From an uncultured Gammaproteobacteria bacterium (GTDB lineage: Bacteria; Pseudomonadota; Gammaproteobacteria; Pseudomonadales; Azotimanducaceae): a stretch of 37,766 bases of DNA. The notes beneath the pieces are model-generated. The model ran no database searches. It worked only from the letters and a program-made list of their open reading frames with translations, and was not told the origin of the DNA. Made by a program: the position numbers and the translations under genes. Positions 1 to 7,683 of the stretch are shown one piece after another. Each line of letters begins with the position of its first letter. Position 1 is the stretch's first letter. The stretch is from NCBI GenBank assembly GCA_913043815.1, contig CAJWNY010000023.1, positions 1 through 37,766 on the forward strand. Direction: 5' to 3'.

Positions 1-684
1 CTCTGCTTCCTCTGCTTCCTCTGCTGCTATTTGAGCGGCAGATTCTGTGAAGCCTGGAATGTCGTAATCTTTAGCTTGCCGATCGAAAGCATCTATGTGC
101 CAAAGTAAGTTGTTACTGCCTCCATCAATTCTGCCAACGAAATTTTCTTGATCACCATTGTCCCCAACGTCCGCAGCAAACTTTCCCGATAACTTTTCTT
201 CATCTCTGGGGTGGGGAATGCGGCCAGTGTGAACGTCTACTACACCGCCAATTGCACCCGTACCATAAAGCAGCGTAGAAGGGCCTTTTAATACTTCGAT
301 TTGATCTGCGATAAATGGCTCAACAGTTGTGGCGTGGTCGCCGCTGACGACCGATACGTCCATTGTGCTGAGTCTGTCTTCCATTACCCTGACCCTGGTG
401 CCGGACAGCCCTCTTATTACCGGTCTGCCTACAGCCTCGCCAAAGCTAGAGGACGTGATGCCGGGCATAGATTCAAGTGTCGCTCCCAAGCTTGGGGCAA
501 TTTTTTGATTAAGTAGCTTTCCCCTTAACGTGAGCGACGCTTGAGCTAATCCCTCTCCAGAAAGAGGATGGGCTCTAACCACGACCTCCTCTATTGTCCT
601 ATTTTTTTCAGCGCCATTTTTTTCTGCGTAAGCTACAGGGCTGATAGCGAGCGCTAAGCCGCTCAGTATAATTATTGATTTCAT
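1..684 (-). CDS. TonB-dependent outer-membrane receptor, ZnuD-like (N-terminal part)
   Basis: Partial gene: 228 codons are open from an ATG at 684 to the window edge and the rest lies outside. The start has an AAGGA-type ribosome site about 8 bases upstream. Residues 1-20 form a signal peptide (MKSIIILSGLALAISPVAYA). A TonB-box-like stretch IEEVVVRA follows near residue 31, then a plug domain with LESMPGITSS, RPVIRGLSGTRVRVMEDR, SGDHATTVEPF and IEVLKGPSTLLYGTGAIGGVVDV-type segments. These are typical of receptors related to the zinc importer ZnuD. The visible part ends in an Ala/Glu-rich run (AAEEAEEAE), at a place where relatives often carry acidic or His-rich metal-binding loops. TonB-dependent uptake across the outer membrane is well supported; zinc or another metal as the cargo is an inference from the family and from the DUF2946-like gene upstream. 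Confidence 0.88.
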   Translation of the reverse strand, partial: MKSIIILSGLALAISPVAYAEKNGAEKNRTIEEVVVRAHPLSGEGLAQASLTLRGKLLNQKIAPSLGATLESMPGITSSSFGEAVGRPVIRGLSGTRVRVMEDRLSTMDVSVVSGDHATTVEPFIADQIEVLKGPSTLLYGTGAIGGVVDVHTGRIPHPRDEEKLSGKFAADVGDNGDQENFVGRIDGGSNNLLWHIDAFDRQAKDYDIPGFTESAAQIAAEEAEEAE

Positions 685-830
685 TTTTTTCCTTCAAAGT
701 TCCTGTAGATGTATGCCTTCAGACATTCATCAGAATAAAATTTGTAAAAGTATTGGCGCGAATTAGAAATTCAAAGCGAGGACATTATCGTCGCGTAGGA
801 TTCAGCAGCACGGTTCCACTTATTTATTGT

Positions 831-1115
831 TTAAGAAATATTGAGAGGGGGGGCTCGTTGGCGGTTTTGGTTGGCAGGTCTGTCGAATTTTGCCGCAGAG
901 GAGGCGGCGACTAACTCAGGTTGAGCGAAAATCGCTGAATGCTTGACAGCAAACACTGAAGTGTTTGATCCGGGGTTTTGCTCTAATTGGCAATAATGAC
1001 AATCTGTCCCCTGCTCGAGGCCCGTATGCAGGTGAGAAAGATCATAGGGAAGCAAAAAACTGGCAAGTACCAACGCAGTTCCGAAGAACTGGGCGGTTTT
1101 AGCCAGCATATTCAT
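831..1115 (-). CDS. Small DUF2946-like membrane/periplasmic protein
   Basis: A protein of about 95 residues lying 146 bases upstream of the TonB receptor on the same strand. It has one hydrophobic segment near its N-terminus (FFGTALVLASFLLPYDL), followed by His and Cys residues in the order HLHTG and DCHYC, a serine/alanine-rich stretch, and a C-terminal RAPP motif. A hydrophobic segment, a CxxC-like or HxH site and a terminal RAPP are features of DUF2946 proteins, which often sit beside metal-related TonB receptors. The molecular function is unknown. The start is uncertain: ATG at 1115 has a weak AGG upstream, but ATG at 1109, 1145 or 1181, or TTG at 1214, are possible. A role in metal binding or sensing is inferred from the Cys/His motif and the neighbour. 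Confidence 0.6.
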   Translation of the reverse strand: MNMLAKTAQFFGTALVLASFLLPYDLSHLHTGLEQGTDCHYCQLEQNPGSNTSVFAVKHSAIFAQPELVAASSAAKFDRPANQNRQRAPPLNIS

Positions 1116-1215
1116 CTGCCTAATTGTCTTTATAAAATTCGCCATGTAATTTTTACAAGATTTAAAAAAATCTGTCGTCATTGATCGAATGCAGAAGATA
1201 AATTGTCTGGACAAA

Positions 1216-1248
1216 GCTGTAAAGTTGTAAAGTGCTAAATGTTGTAAG
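1216..1248. promoter_or_regulatory. Short repeat array GYTGTAAA upstream of the DUF2946/TonB receptor genes
   Basis: Three close copies and one degenerate copy of an 8-base unit stand almost end to end: GCTGTAAA (1216), GTTGTAAA (1224), GTGCTAAA (1232) and GTTGTAAG (1241). They lie just upstream of the possible starts of the DUF2946-like gene. Repeats this close to a promoter are candidates for regulator binding. They do not form the palindrome expected of a Zur or Fur box. Confidence 0.3.
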
Positions 1249-1299
1249 TATTTAAATTACCATCGCGTTAATGAAAGACTCAGCATCGCTAACAGCTCA

Positions 1300-3228
1300 C
1301 TACTTCGTTATTTTTGTTTCAACCCAAGAATCTATTTTACGCTCTAGTAAGGTCAAAGGCAGTGCGCCGCCGCCGAGAATAGCATCATGGAATTCTCCGA
1401 GATTAAATTGATCACCCAATTTTACTGTCGCTTTACGTCGCAGCTCTTGAATTTTCAGCATTCCGATTTTGTATGCAGTGGCTTGTCCAGGCATCACAAT
1501 ATAGCGCTGAATTTCTGATGTCACGCTTTCGATCGGTTCAGGAGAGTTCGCGCTAAAATAGTCTATGGCCTCCTTTTCAGTCCAACCTTTAGCGTGTAGG
1601 CCGGTGTCTACCACCAAACGAATAGCGCGCCAAGATTCAGCTGTTAAGCGGCCGAAATCTTGATAAGGATCCTTATAGGTGCCCGGAATTTCCTTTGCTA
1701 GCCACTCGGAATACAGTCCCCACCCCTCGGTATAGGCCGTGAAGTTGGCTTGCGTTCGAAAAATCGGAATGTCTTTTAATTCTTGGGCAATAGATAGTTG
1801 CATGTGGTGACCGGGAAGGCCTTCGTGATAGGCAATGACTTCCAACTGGTTTTTTGGCATAGCGCTCATGTCAGACAAATGCGCGTAGTAAATACCCGGA
1901 CGTGAACCATCTGGAGTGCCGGGATAATAGTGTTGTGCCGCGCCATCTCGCTCGCGGAAAGCTTCTACTCGCTTGACCATTAAGTCGGCTTTAGGCGTTA
2001 GTCCAAAAATTTCTGGCAGTTTGGACTTTATATTTTCAATGGCTGTTGTTGCATCATCGATATACGCTTTTCTCCCCTCGTCGGTGTCGGGGTAGTAGTT
2101 CCATTCTGCATCGCGTATATGATTAAAGAATGAGGCAAGGTCGCCATCAAATTTTACCTGTTTGATAAGAGCCATCATCTCACTACGCAGTCGTTTTACT
2201 TCGCTAAGGCCAATTTCATGAATTTCGTCGGCACTTAAATCTGTGGTGGTTTGTGTGCCTAATCGGTATTTGTAATACGCGGCGCCATTACCTTGTCTGC
2301 CAATGCCTGTGGAGATTTCTGGTGCTTTGTCTTTTTCGTTCTCGGCCCAGTCAATGATATTATTATAAGCCGGTTTTAGTTGAGTCAGGAGCGCACTGCG
2401 AGAATCCTTAAGCAGGGCCTCGGCAGATCCAGCATTTATCAGATTTTTTTCTTGGAGTTTTGTTACTTCGGTTTTTATGTCGCTCCACAAGTCACTGTCT
2501 TTACCTGCTGTGGTTTCGAAGGGCTGGCCTGTAATTATTGCTTTGGTTTGTTCTATAACTCCGTCTAGTGCAAAGCCCGGAGTAATTACGCCTCTGTTTG
2601 AGGAGGTTTGCGCATTTACCAAGGCTTCTTGCATACGCGGGCCTACGGCTTTTATGCGTGAGATATAGGCTTGCATGTCAGCTTCAGTATCAACGCTGTG
2701 AAAGTTAATTAAAAATGTTGGTACAAAACTCTGTATGCCGTTCATTTGGTCGAAGGTCAGTCCATTGTGAAAAAATTCTGCAGAATCAACCATTTGTTGC
2801 GCTTGAAATGCCCAAAGATCGTAAGAAAGCTTTTCATCGTCGCTTAGGTCGGCGTAGTCAAATTGTTCTCGCATTTCTTTTGCCGATGCCTGCTTCCAAT
2901 TCATCTGCTCGGCAAACGCCTCGTAAGTGAACTCGTCAATTTCATCGTTTCTCTCTTTGCGCCCAAGAAAAGTCATTTGTATGGGTGAGAACTGCAGCTC
3001 TTTCTCGTATTTGTTATCTAACCACTCGGTTATCGACTGCTTGCTGACATTTTGTTCCGTTGCTTGAGGTTGCACGGCGGTGCTCGTAGAGGTCAGCTCA
3101 GGACTACAAGCGCCTAGAGCGAACAGTAGGCTAAAGGTGAATAAAGCTTTTGTGAAAGATCTAATAGCGTTGATGGTCACATCTTCACGGAGTGTCGTTG
3201 CCGCAAAAGTGAAGTCGAGCTTATTCAT
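1300..3228 (-). CDS. DUF885 family lipoprotein, putative metallopeptidase
   Basis: A 642-residue protein. It has a lipoprotein signal: a hydrophobic run FTFSLLFALGAC with the lipobox Cys at residue 41, so it should be anchored to a membrane facing the periplasm. DUF885 hallmarks are present: HEGLPGHH at 468-475, followed by YTEGWGLYSEWL at about 499-510 and RYIVMPGQATAYKIG at 575-589. The HExxxGHH-type motif with a downstream Glu suggests a zinc peptidase of gluzincin type; this is a family inference. The length is usual for the family. ATG at 3228 is the longest start. GTG at 3180 would give a more typical 25-residue lipoprotein signal (residues 17-41) and may be the real one. The gene stands alone, divergent from the CoA-transferase gene at 3510. 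Confidence 0.85.
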   Translation of the reverse strand: MNKLDFTFAATTLREDVTINAIRSFTKALFTFSLLFALGACSPELTSTSTAVQPQATEQNVSKQSITEWLDNKYEKELQFSPIQMTFLGRKERNDEIDEFTYEAFAEQMNWKQASAKEMREQFDYADLSDDEKLSYDLWAFQAQQMVDSAEFFHNGLTFDQMNGIQSFVPTFLINFHSVDTEADMQAYISRIKAVGPRMQEALVNAQTSSNRGVITPGFALDGVIEQTKAIITGQPFETTAGKDSDLWSDIKTEVTKLQEKNLINAGSAEALLKDSRSALLTQLKPAYNNIIDWAENEKDKAPEISTGIGRQGNGAAYYKYRLGTQTTTDLSADEIHEIGLSEVKRLRSEMMALIKQVKFDGDLASFFNHIRDAEWNYYPDTDEGRKAYIDDATTAIENIKSKLPEIFGLTPKADLMVKRVEAFRERDGAAQHYYPGTPDGSRPGIYYAHLSDMSAMPKNQLEVIAYHEGLPGHHMQLSIAQELKDIPIFRTQANFTAYTEGWGLYSEWLAKEIPGTYKDPYQDFGRLTAESWRAIRLVVDTGLHAKGWTEKEAIDYFSANSPEPIESVTSEIQRYIVMPGQATAYKIGMLKIQELRRKATVKLGDQFNLGEFHDAILGGGALPLTLLERKIDSWVETKITK

Positions 3229-3509
3229 GTTGTAATCTCTAGGCTGTTAGTTTGTGACAAAACTTAAATTATATGGGCGATTAGCGACGGATGGTATTAT
3301 AAACGTATTTAGTCACGCCATTTAAAAGCACCTTTTGCACCCCTAAGGAGCTCCAAGACAGTAGACTTCAGATACGGAAATGGCCTAACTGATTTAAGCG
3401 CGTACCATTATCCATTGCTTACTGCCTGCGGGCGGTGGTTCTATGAGCAAGCATATTTGCGACGATGAAAGTTCGAAGCGCCAGATAACTTAAAGAATTA
3501 GATGAATTG

Positions 3510-4664
3510 ATGACTTCAAAAGAAGAAACCCTAGCTCGAAGTACAAATGCAGCTGGTTTAGATCAGGCGGGTGCTAACTCGGAGAGTCGTAAAGGACCGC
3601 TGCATGGCCTGCGAATTTTAGATTTGTCCTCCGTGGTGTCTGGTCCTATGGCTGCGGTTGTACTTGCAGATCAAGGCGCCGATGTAATCAAGGTAGAGCC
3701 ACCGGGTTGGGGCGATGGCATAAGAGGTTTGGGTGCTTCGCGCAATGGACTGAGCGCCATTTACTCCATGATTAATCGTAATAAGCGCTCGGTAGCAATT
3801 AATTTAAAACACCCGGCGGGTCAGGATTTAGTACGGCAGTTGGTGCGAGACGCGGATGTGTTGTTACAAAACTATCGCCCGGGCAAACTGCAAAAGCTCG
3901 GTTTGGACTACGAATCATTAAAGGCTATTAACCCTCAGCTGGTTTACGCCTCGATTAATGGTATGGGCGAGGTGGGTCCTTACGCGGGGCACAAAACCTA
4001 CGACTATGTTATTCAAGCGTTGAGTGGTGTGCTGGATGTGCAGGCAGGCGGTGCAAATGCCTCTGAAGATCAGCCTCTGCAAATGGTCCGAACCATTCTT
4101 TACGACAAAATAACCGCGTTGACCGCAGCCCAAGGTATTACTGCTGCGCTGCTGGCTCGAGAGCGCGGGGCGGGCGGGCAGCATGTGCAATTGTCAATGT
4201 TAGACACTGCGGTTTATTTTAACTGGCCTGATTTAATGTGGAACTACACTTTCAAGGGCCAAGGCGCCCAGCTAGCTGGCGATTTGGCGGATGTGTGTGA
4301 AGTCAGCGAGACCTCAGATGGGGCCATTGTCTCAAGCTATTTGGGAGTGGATTGTAGTCAGTATGAGACCGAGCAGCTGGTAGATCTGTTGATCGAAAAT
4401 GAAATTCCAGTGGGGCGAGTGAATCGAAGAGAGGATTTGCTAAGTGACCCTCAGGTGCAGGCGACAGGAATTCTACAATTTTTTGATCACCCTCGGGGCG
4501 GTGAGATGGTGCAACCTCGAGCTGTTGTTAGATTCAGTGAAACTCAACATACAGACAATACGCCTTCGGCGGACCTTGGCGAGCAAACGGTAGAAATACT
4601 CAGTGATCTAGGCCTTACGTTTGCTCAGATGCAAGATCTGGCTAGACAGGGAGTCATTGCTTAG
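3510..4664 (+). CDS. CaiB/BaiF family (class III) CoA-transferase
   Basis: A cytoplasmic enzyme of 384 residues that should move CoA between carboxylic acids through an enzyme-linked anhydride. Class III signatures: GLRILDLSSVVSGPMAA near residue 34, GADVIKVEPPGWGD at 57-70, NRNKRSVAINLK at 90-101, NYRPGKLQKLGL near 121, and GHKTYDYVIQALSG. The likely catalytic aspartate is in LYDKITAL (about residue 199), followed by GGQHVQLSMLDTAVY. A TTG directly precedes the ATG at 3510; the ATG is preferred although no strong ribosome site is visible. The gene stands alone between a peptidase gene and nfeD-qmcA, away from the other CoA-transferases further right. The acyl donor and acceptor cannot be told from sequence. 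Confidence 0.88.
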   Translation: MTSKEETLARSTNAAGLDQAGANSESRKGPLHGLRILDLSSVVSGPMAAVVLADQGADVIKVEPPGWGDGIRGLGASRNGLSAIYSMINRNKRSVAINLKHPAGQDLVRQLVRDADVLLQNYRPGKLQKLGLDYESLKAINPQLVYASINGMGEVGPYAGHKTYDYVIQALSGVLDVQAGGANASEDQPLQMVRTILYDKITALTAAQGITAALLARERGAGGQHVQLSMLDTAVYFNWPDLMWNYTFKGQGAQLAGDLADVCEVSETSDGAIVSSYLGVDCSQYETEQLVDLLIENEIPVGRVNRREDLLSDPQVQATGILQFFDHPRGGEMVQPRAVVRFSETQHTDNTPSADLGEQTVEILSDLGLTFAQMQDLARQGVIA

Positions 4665-4873
4665 AGCAGGCGAGGTTTGCCCAAGGGGTGGTGTTCGTCA
4701 GCTAAACCCCAACATTTACCTTTAGGCCTTTTCCTAGCGGTGAGCATTGAGGGTTTAGTAGATTGTAGTGTCGAGCGACTCGCATTTACGAACTAATCGA
4801 TAGGAAGGTTGTATCATTGTGCAAGCTATGGATATAGTCGCTTGGTCTGCAACGGCAACGAGGAGATAAATTT

Positions 4874-5323
4874 ATGGATATTGACCCGCTATATTATTGG
4901 ATAGGTTTTGGTTTTGCCTTAGTGATTGCCGAGGTGACTATGGGCAATTTCATTTTGTTTTTCTTAGGTGTGGCGTCTATCTGTGTGGGCGGCGCGCTGT
5001 GGGTAGGTATGCCCGCTGAAGGTGGTGTGCCTTACATTCTTTTTGCAGCTCTGGCGGTATTTTTTTTGATGGTGGTGCGTGCTCGAATGCCATCGCTTAC
5101 TGTGGGTGACGTGGCTCAGTCAACAGAGGACGAAGACTTTGTTGGATTTGAAGTGACAATAGAAACAGGCTTCGACGAAGCATCTCCAGGTCGTGGTAGA
5201 GTTAACTACCGGGGCGCAAGCTGGAATGCGCGCAGCGCGCAAGATCATTTTTCTACAGGTACTTTAACTACAATTATTGATCGCAACGGCAGCAACCTAG
5301 TTGTCGGCGACAAGGAACTTTAA
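4874..5323 (+). CDS. NfeD-like membrane protein (partner of QmcA)
   Basis: A 149-residue protein with a GAGGAG-type ribosome site before ATG 4874. The N-terminal half is hydrophobic, with two or three membrane segments (YYWIGFGFALVIAEV, FILFFLGVASICVGGALWV, YILFAALAVFFLMVV). The C-terminal half (about 90-149) resembles the NfeD OB-fold, with VGFEVTIETGF, GRGRVNYRGASWNA and a final strand near SNLVV. NfeD short forms are found with SPFH/stomatin proteins and are thought to help organise membrane protein complexes. Its stop codon abuts the start of the next gene (TAAATG), so the two are certainly co-transcribed and probably translationally coupled. Confidence 0.88.
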   Translation: MDIDPLYYWIGFGFALVIAEVTMGNFILFFLGVASICVGGALWVGMPAEGGVPYILFAALAVFFLMVVRARMPSLTVGDVAQSTEDEDFVGFEVTIETGFDEASPGRGRVNYRGASWNARSAQDHFSTGTLTTIIDRNGSNLVVGDKEL

Positions 5324-6271
5324 ATGGATTTAAGCTTATTTTTTGGTGCGGCAGTAGCGATATTGGTCATTGTTGTACTGCTCAAGACGGCGAGAGTAGT
5401 GCCGCAACGAGAGCAGTTTATTATCGAACGTTTAGGCAAGTATTCGAAGACACTGGACGCAGGCTTTCACCTACTAGTTCCCTTCGTTGACGTTGTTGCC
5501 TACAAGCATACGCTGAAAGAACAAACATTAGATGTGCCCTCGCAGAGCTGTATTACTAAAGACAATATCTCTGTAGAAATCGATGGTGTTATTTATATGC
5601 AGGTGTCTGATTCTCGAGCCGCTAGCTATGGCATTGAAAACTATGTGTTTGCAACCTCCCAGCTTGCCCAAACGACGCTGCGTTCTGAGATTGGTAAGAT
5701 CGAGCTAGACCGTACCTTTGAGGAACGAGTTACCATTAACTCTCAGGTGGTTGAAGCTGTTGATCGCGCCGCAGAGCCTTGGGGCGTTAAAATTTTGCGC
5801 TATGAAATCAAAGACATTGTGCCTCCCGCATCGGTGAAAGATGCGTTGGAAAAACAAATGCGCGCCGAGCGAGAGCGTCGCGCCGTAGTAGCCACGTCAG
5901 AAGGAGAGCGCCAATCGCGCATTAATGTTTCAGAGGGAGACCGCCAAGAAGCTATTAACTTGTCTGAAGCAGAAAAGTTGCGCCAGATAAATGAAGCGGA
6001 AGGTCGGGCCGAAGAAATTAAATTAATCGCTCAGGCAACGGCGCATGGCCTGCGTGAAGTAGCCAGTGCGCTGTCAGAGCCCGGTGGGCGCGAAGCAGTG
6101 AACTTGCGCGTGGCAGAGCAGTGGGTAAAAGAGTTTGGTAAGTTGGCTAAAACCAATAACACTATGATTGTGCCTGCTCAACTAGGCGATGTTGCAACAA
6201 TGGTTTCAACGGTTATGGGCACCATGGGCAATATCTCTAGCGACGGATCCAAAGATAAAAGCGGTGACTAA
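5324..6271 (+). CDS. qmcA: SPFH/band 7 membrane protein, QmcA-like
   Basis: A 315-residue protein with one N-terminal membrane segment (residues about 4-22, LFFGAAVAILVIVVLLK). An SPFH domain follows: VVPQREQFIIERLGKYSKTL, GFHLLVPFVDVVAYKHTLKE, and the conserved ITKDNISVEIDGVIYMQV near 78-95. A long charged coiled-coil region comes after it (about 185-250, rich in E, R and Q with repeated SEGERQ/SEGDRQ/SEAEK units). The layout and length match QmcA/stomatin-type proteins, which form membrane-associated oligomers and affect local protein quality control. It is coupled to nfeD with no gap. Two inverted repeats follow its stop codon. Confidence 0.9.
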   Translation: MDLSLFFGAAVAILVIVVLLKTARVVPQREQFIIERLGKYSKTLDAGFHLLVPFVDVVAYKHTLKEQTLDVPSQSCITKDNISVEIDGVIYMQVSDSRAASYGIENYVFATSQLAQTTLRSEIGKIELDRTFEERVTINSQVVEAVDRAAEPWGVKILRYEIKDIVPPASVKDALEKQMRAERERRAVVATSEGERQSRINVSEGDRQEAINLSEAEKLRQINEAEGRAEEIKLIAQATAHGLREVASALSEPGGREAVNLRVAEQWVKEFGKLAKTNNTMIVPAQLGDVATMVSTVMGTMGNISSDGSKDKSGD

Positions 6272-6281
6272 AATTACAGTA

Positions 6282-6314
6282 AGTAGAATTTGTTCTACTG
6301 CTGAGACGTCTCAG
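6282..6314. repeat. Two adjacent inverted repeats between convergent genes
   Basis: AGTAGAA (6282-6288) pairs with TTCTACT (6293-6299) over a 4-base loop. Immediately after it lies a perfect 14-base palindrome, CTGAGACGTCTCAG, at 6301-6314. They follow the qmcA stop by about 10 and 30 bases, in the gap shared with the convergent gene ending at 6386. Neither is followed by a clear T-run, so they are poor intrinsic terminators on their own. RNA-stabilising hairpins or a factor-assisted end are possible. Confidence 0.4.
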
Positions 6315-6385
6315 TTAAGGGTATGCACTGAGAGTTCAGCTATTTTTGAGCAAAGAGCTCGCTGTATTCCGCTTGGTGGCAGCAG

Positions 6386-6664
6386 CTAACGATTGGCTTT
6401 GTTGTGAGTGCTTGACTGGTGTCGCAGGACACTTTTATCGCGCAGAGAATTATGTTTAGTTTTGCGGCCGGTGACGCGTTCGCGCCATCGCTTAAACGAA
6501 CGCGCGGTGATGTTGCCGCGCATGATCTTTATTACCTTATCTTCAGGCACCTGAAATTGCGCCTCTATAGCCTCGAAAGGCGTGCGGTCCTCCCACGCCA
6601 TTTCTATAATGCGGCTGATCTCGCCCTCGGATAAATCATTGTCTGTTTTAGTGGGTTTAAGCAT
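6386..6664 (-). CDS. TIGR03643/DUF2805 family small protein
   Basis: A 92-residue basic protein. The core, LSEGEISRIIEMAWEDRTPFEAI near residue 11 through VIKIMRGNITARSFKRWRERVTGRKTKH at about 45-72, matches the TIGR03643 family: a helix-rich domain with a helix-turn-helix look and the family-ending VTGRKTKH-type motif. The last 20 residues form a charged tail with no family resemblance. Function is unknown; nucleic-acid binding is only a guess from the basic helices. The gene is convergent with qmcA and has no co-directional neighbour close by. Confidence 0.85.
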   Translation of the reverse strand: MLKPTKTDNDLSEGEISRIIEMAWEDRTPFEAIEAQFQVPEDKVIKIMRGNITARSFKRWRERVTGRKTKHNSLRDKSVLRHQSSTHNKANR

Positions 6665-6816
6665 TTTAAGTATCGTGTGCTGGGTAAATGTTCGATAAAG
6701 AGTTCAGTAAACACATTGGCAAATGGTTGCTCTTCTCGCCACTTGGTTTTGTCAGCTCTTTCAAAATAGTGTATGTAATTGCTGGCAATGAGGCCGCAAC
6801 AACTGAGTGTTAATTT

Positions 6817-7140
6817 ATGGACATACCTTATACCGCCAACACTGCCACTGGCGATCAATTCGACATTCTTTTTCCGCTGCATGAACAAACTGAAGATCCG
6901 GTAAAAGTGCACCAAATGCTAACGGCGATATTGCAGACAGTGGATGAGCAGATCAAAGTATTGGGCGCTACGAGTAACGGTGATGTTTTGCAGGCTGCTG
7001 CTATGGCTTTGTCTGTCAGGGCGCGCATTATTAACGCGCCCACCGAGACTTTAGAGTCCATTGTTAATGACCTTGTGAAAAGCAATTTCCGGGCTTGCAT
7101 AGATGCCCCACGGAAAAGTCCTGCTGCCGGTCATAGTTAG
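6817..7140 (+). CDS. Small conserved hypothetical protein
   Basis: A 107-residue, probably cytoplasmic protein with no signal peptide or membrane segment. The first part reads MDIPYTANTATGDQFDILFPLHEQTEDPVKV, followed by predicted helices (MLTAILQTVDEQIKVLG and NGDVLQAAAMALSVRARIINAP). The NGDVLQAxAMALxVRA pattern recalls small uncharacterised proteins of marine gammaproteobacteria; this is recollection, not a search. It is divergent from the TIGR03643-type gene and convergent with the DUF3429 gene. The opposite-strand frames over this region give less protein-like translations, which supports this reading. No function can be assigned. Confidence 0.65.
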   Translation: MDIPYTANTATGDQFDILFPLHEQTEDPVKVHQMLTAILQTVDEQIKVLGATSNGDVLQAAAMALSVRARIINAPTETLESIVNDLVKSNFRACIDAPRKSPAAGHS

Positions 7141-7162
7141 TCTTATTTGTTGCGCTTTTTTT

Positions 7163-7666
7163 CTAAAGAAAATTAGTGAAGTGCAGTGCGCTGACGGCGA
7201 GTAGCCCTAGGCTCAAGCATACGGTCAAGTTGATTCTCAATGGTATATACCACGGGGGTCTTTGGCTTTTGTCTTCGTCCGTGAGTTCGAAAAATAGCAG
7301 TGCATTGAGGCCCACAATAATAAACCAACTGGATTGTGCGAGCGGCAACTGTAGGGCTAATACGGTCCATAACGAGGGCGCAATACTCACCAGCAGTCTT
7401 TTACTTATGCGCACTTCAGCGTGTGGCCCGATGCTTAAACCCCATTGAATACCGCCTAAAAATGAAAATATGGTGCCGGCATAAAGGTTGGCTAATAGGC
7501 TCAGCTTACTTAGATATTGTGGCCAGATGACTGCGCTGATGAAGATGGTTGCAATAGGCAATAAACCACTGAAGCCGAGTAGTTGGGCGGTGATGGCGGA
7601 CGCTCTTTGGGCGGCAGTTTTTGTTGGGTCTAGATTATGGGGTTGTGTTTCATTGGGTATAGTCAT
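7163..7666 (-). CDS. DUF3429 family inner-membrane protein
   Basis: A 167-residue integral membrane protein with about four or five hydrophobic segments (LLGFSGLLPIATIFISAVIW, AGTIFSFLGGIQWGLSIG, LLVSIAPSLWTVLALQLPL, SWFIIVGLNALLFFEL, LTVCLSLGLLAVSALHF). The FSFLGGIQWGLSIG segment is the DUF3429 signature. The reading frame stays open upstream, but that part overlaps lptF and looks unlike protein. ATG at 7666, 17 bases after the lptF stop, gives the expected family start (MTIPNETQPHN). It is probably co-transcribed with lptF, in the place where lptG would normally be expected. Function unknown. Confidence 0.82.
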   Translation of the reverse strand: MTIPNETQPHNLDPTKTAAQRASAITAQLLGFSGLLPIATIFISAVIWPQYLSKLSLLANLYAGTIFSFLGGIQWGLSIGPHAEVRISKRLLVSIAPSLWTVLALQLPLAQSSWFIIVGLNALLFFELTDEDKSQRPPWYIPLRINLTVCLSLGLLAVSALHFTNFL

Positions 7667-7683
7667 TGGCGGCACAATTTTCC

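Noticed and set aside
1201-1262. A Zur or Fur box upstream of the TonB receptor genes
   Set aside because: The sequence has direct repeats but no palindrome matching either consensus.
6604-6915. A 103-codon minus-strand frame overlapping the TIGR03643-type gene and the small plus-strand gene
   Set aside because: Its translation has no domain-like pattern and it overlaps two better-supported genes in other frames.
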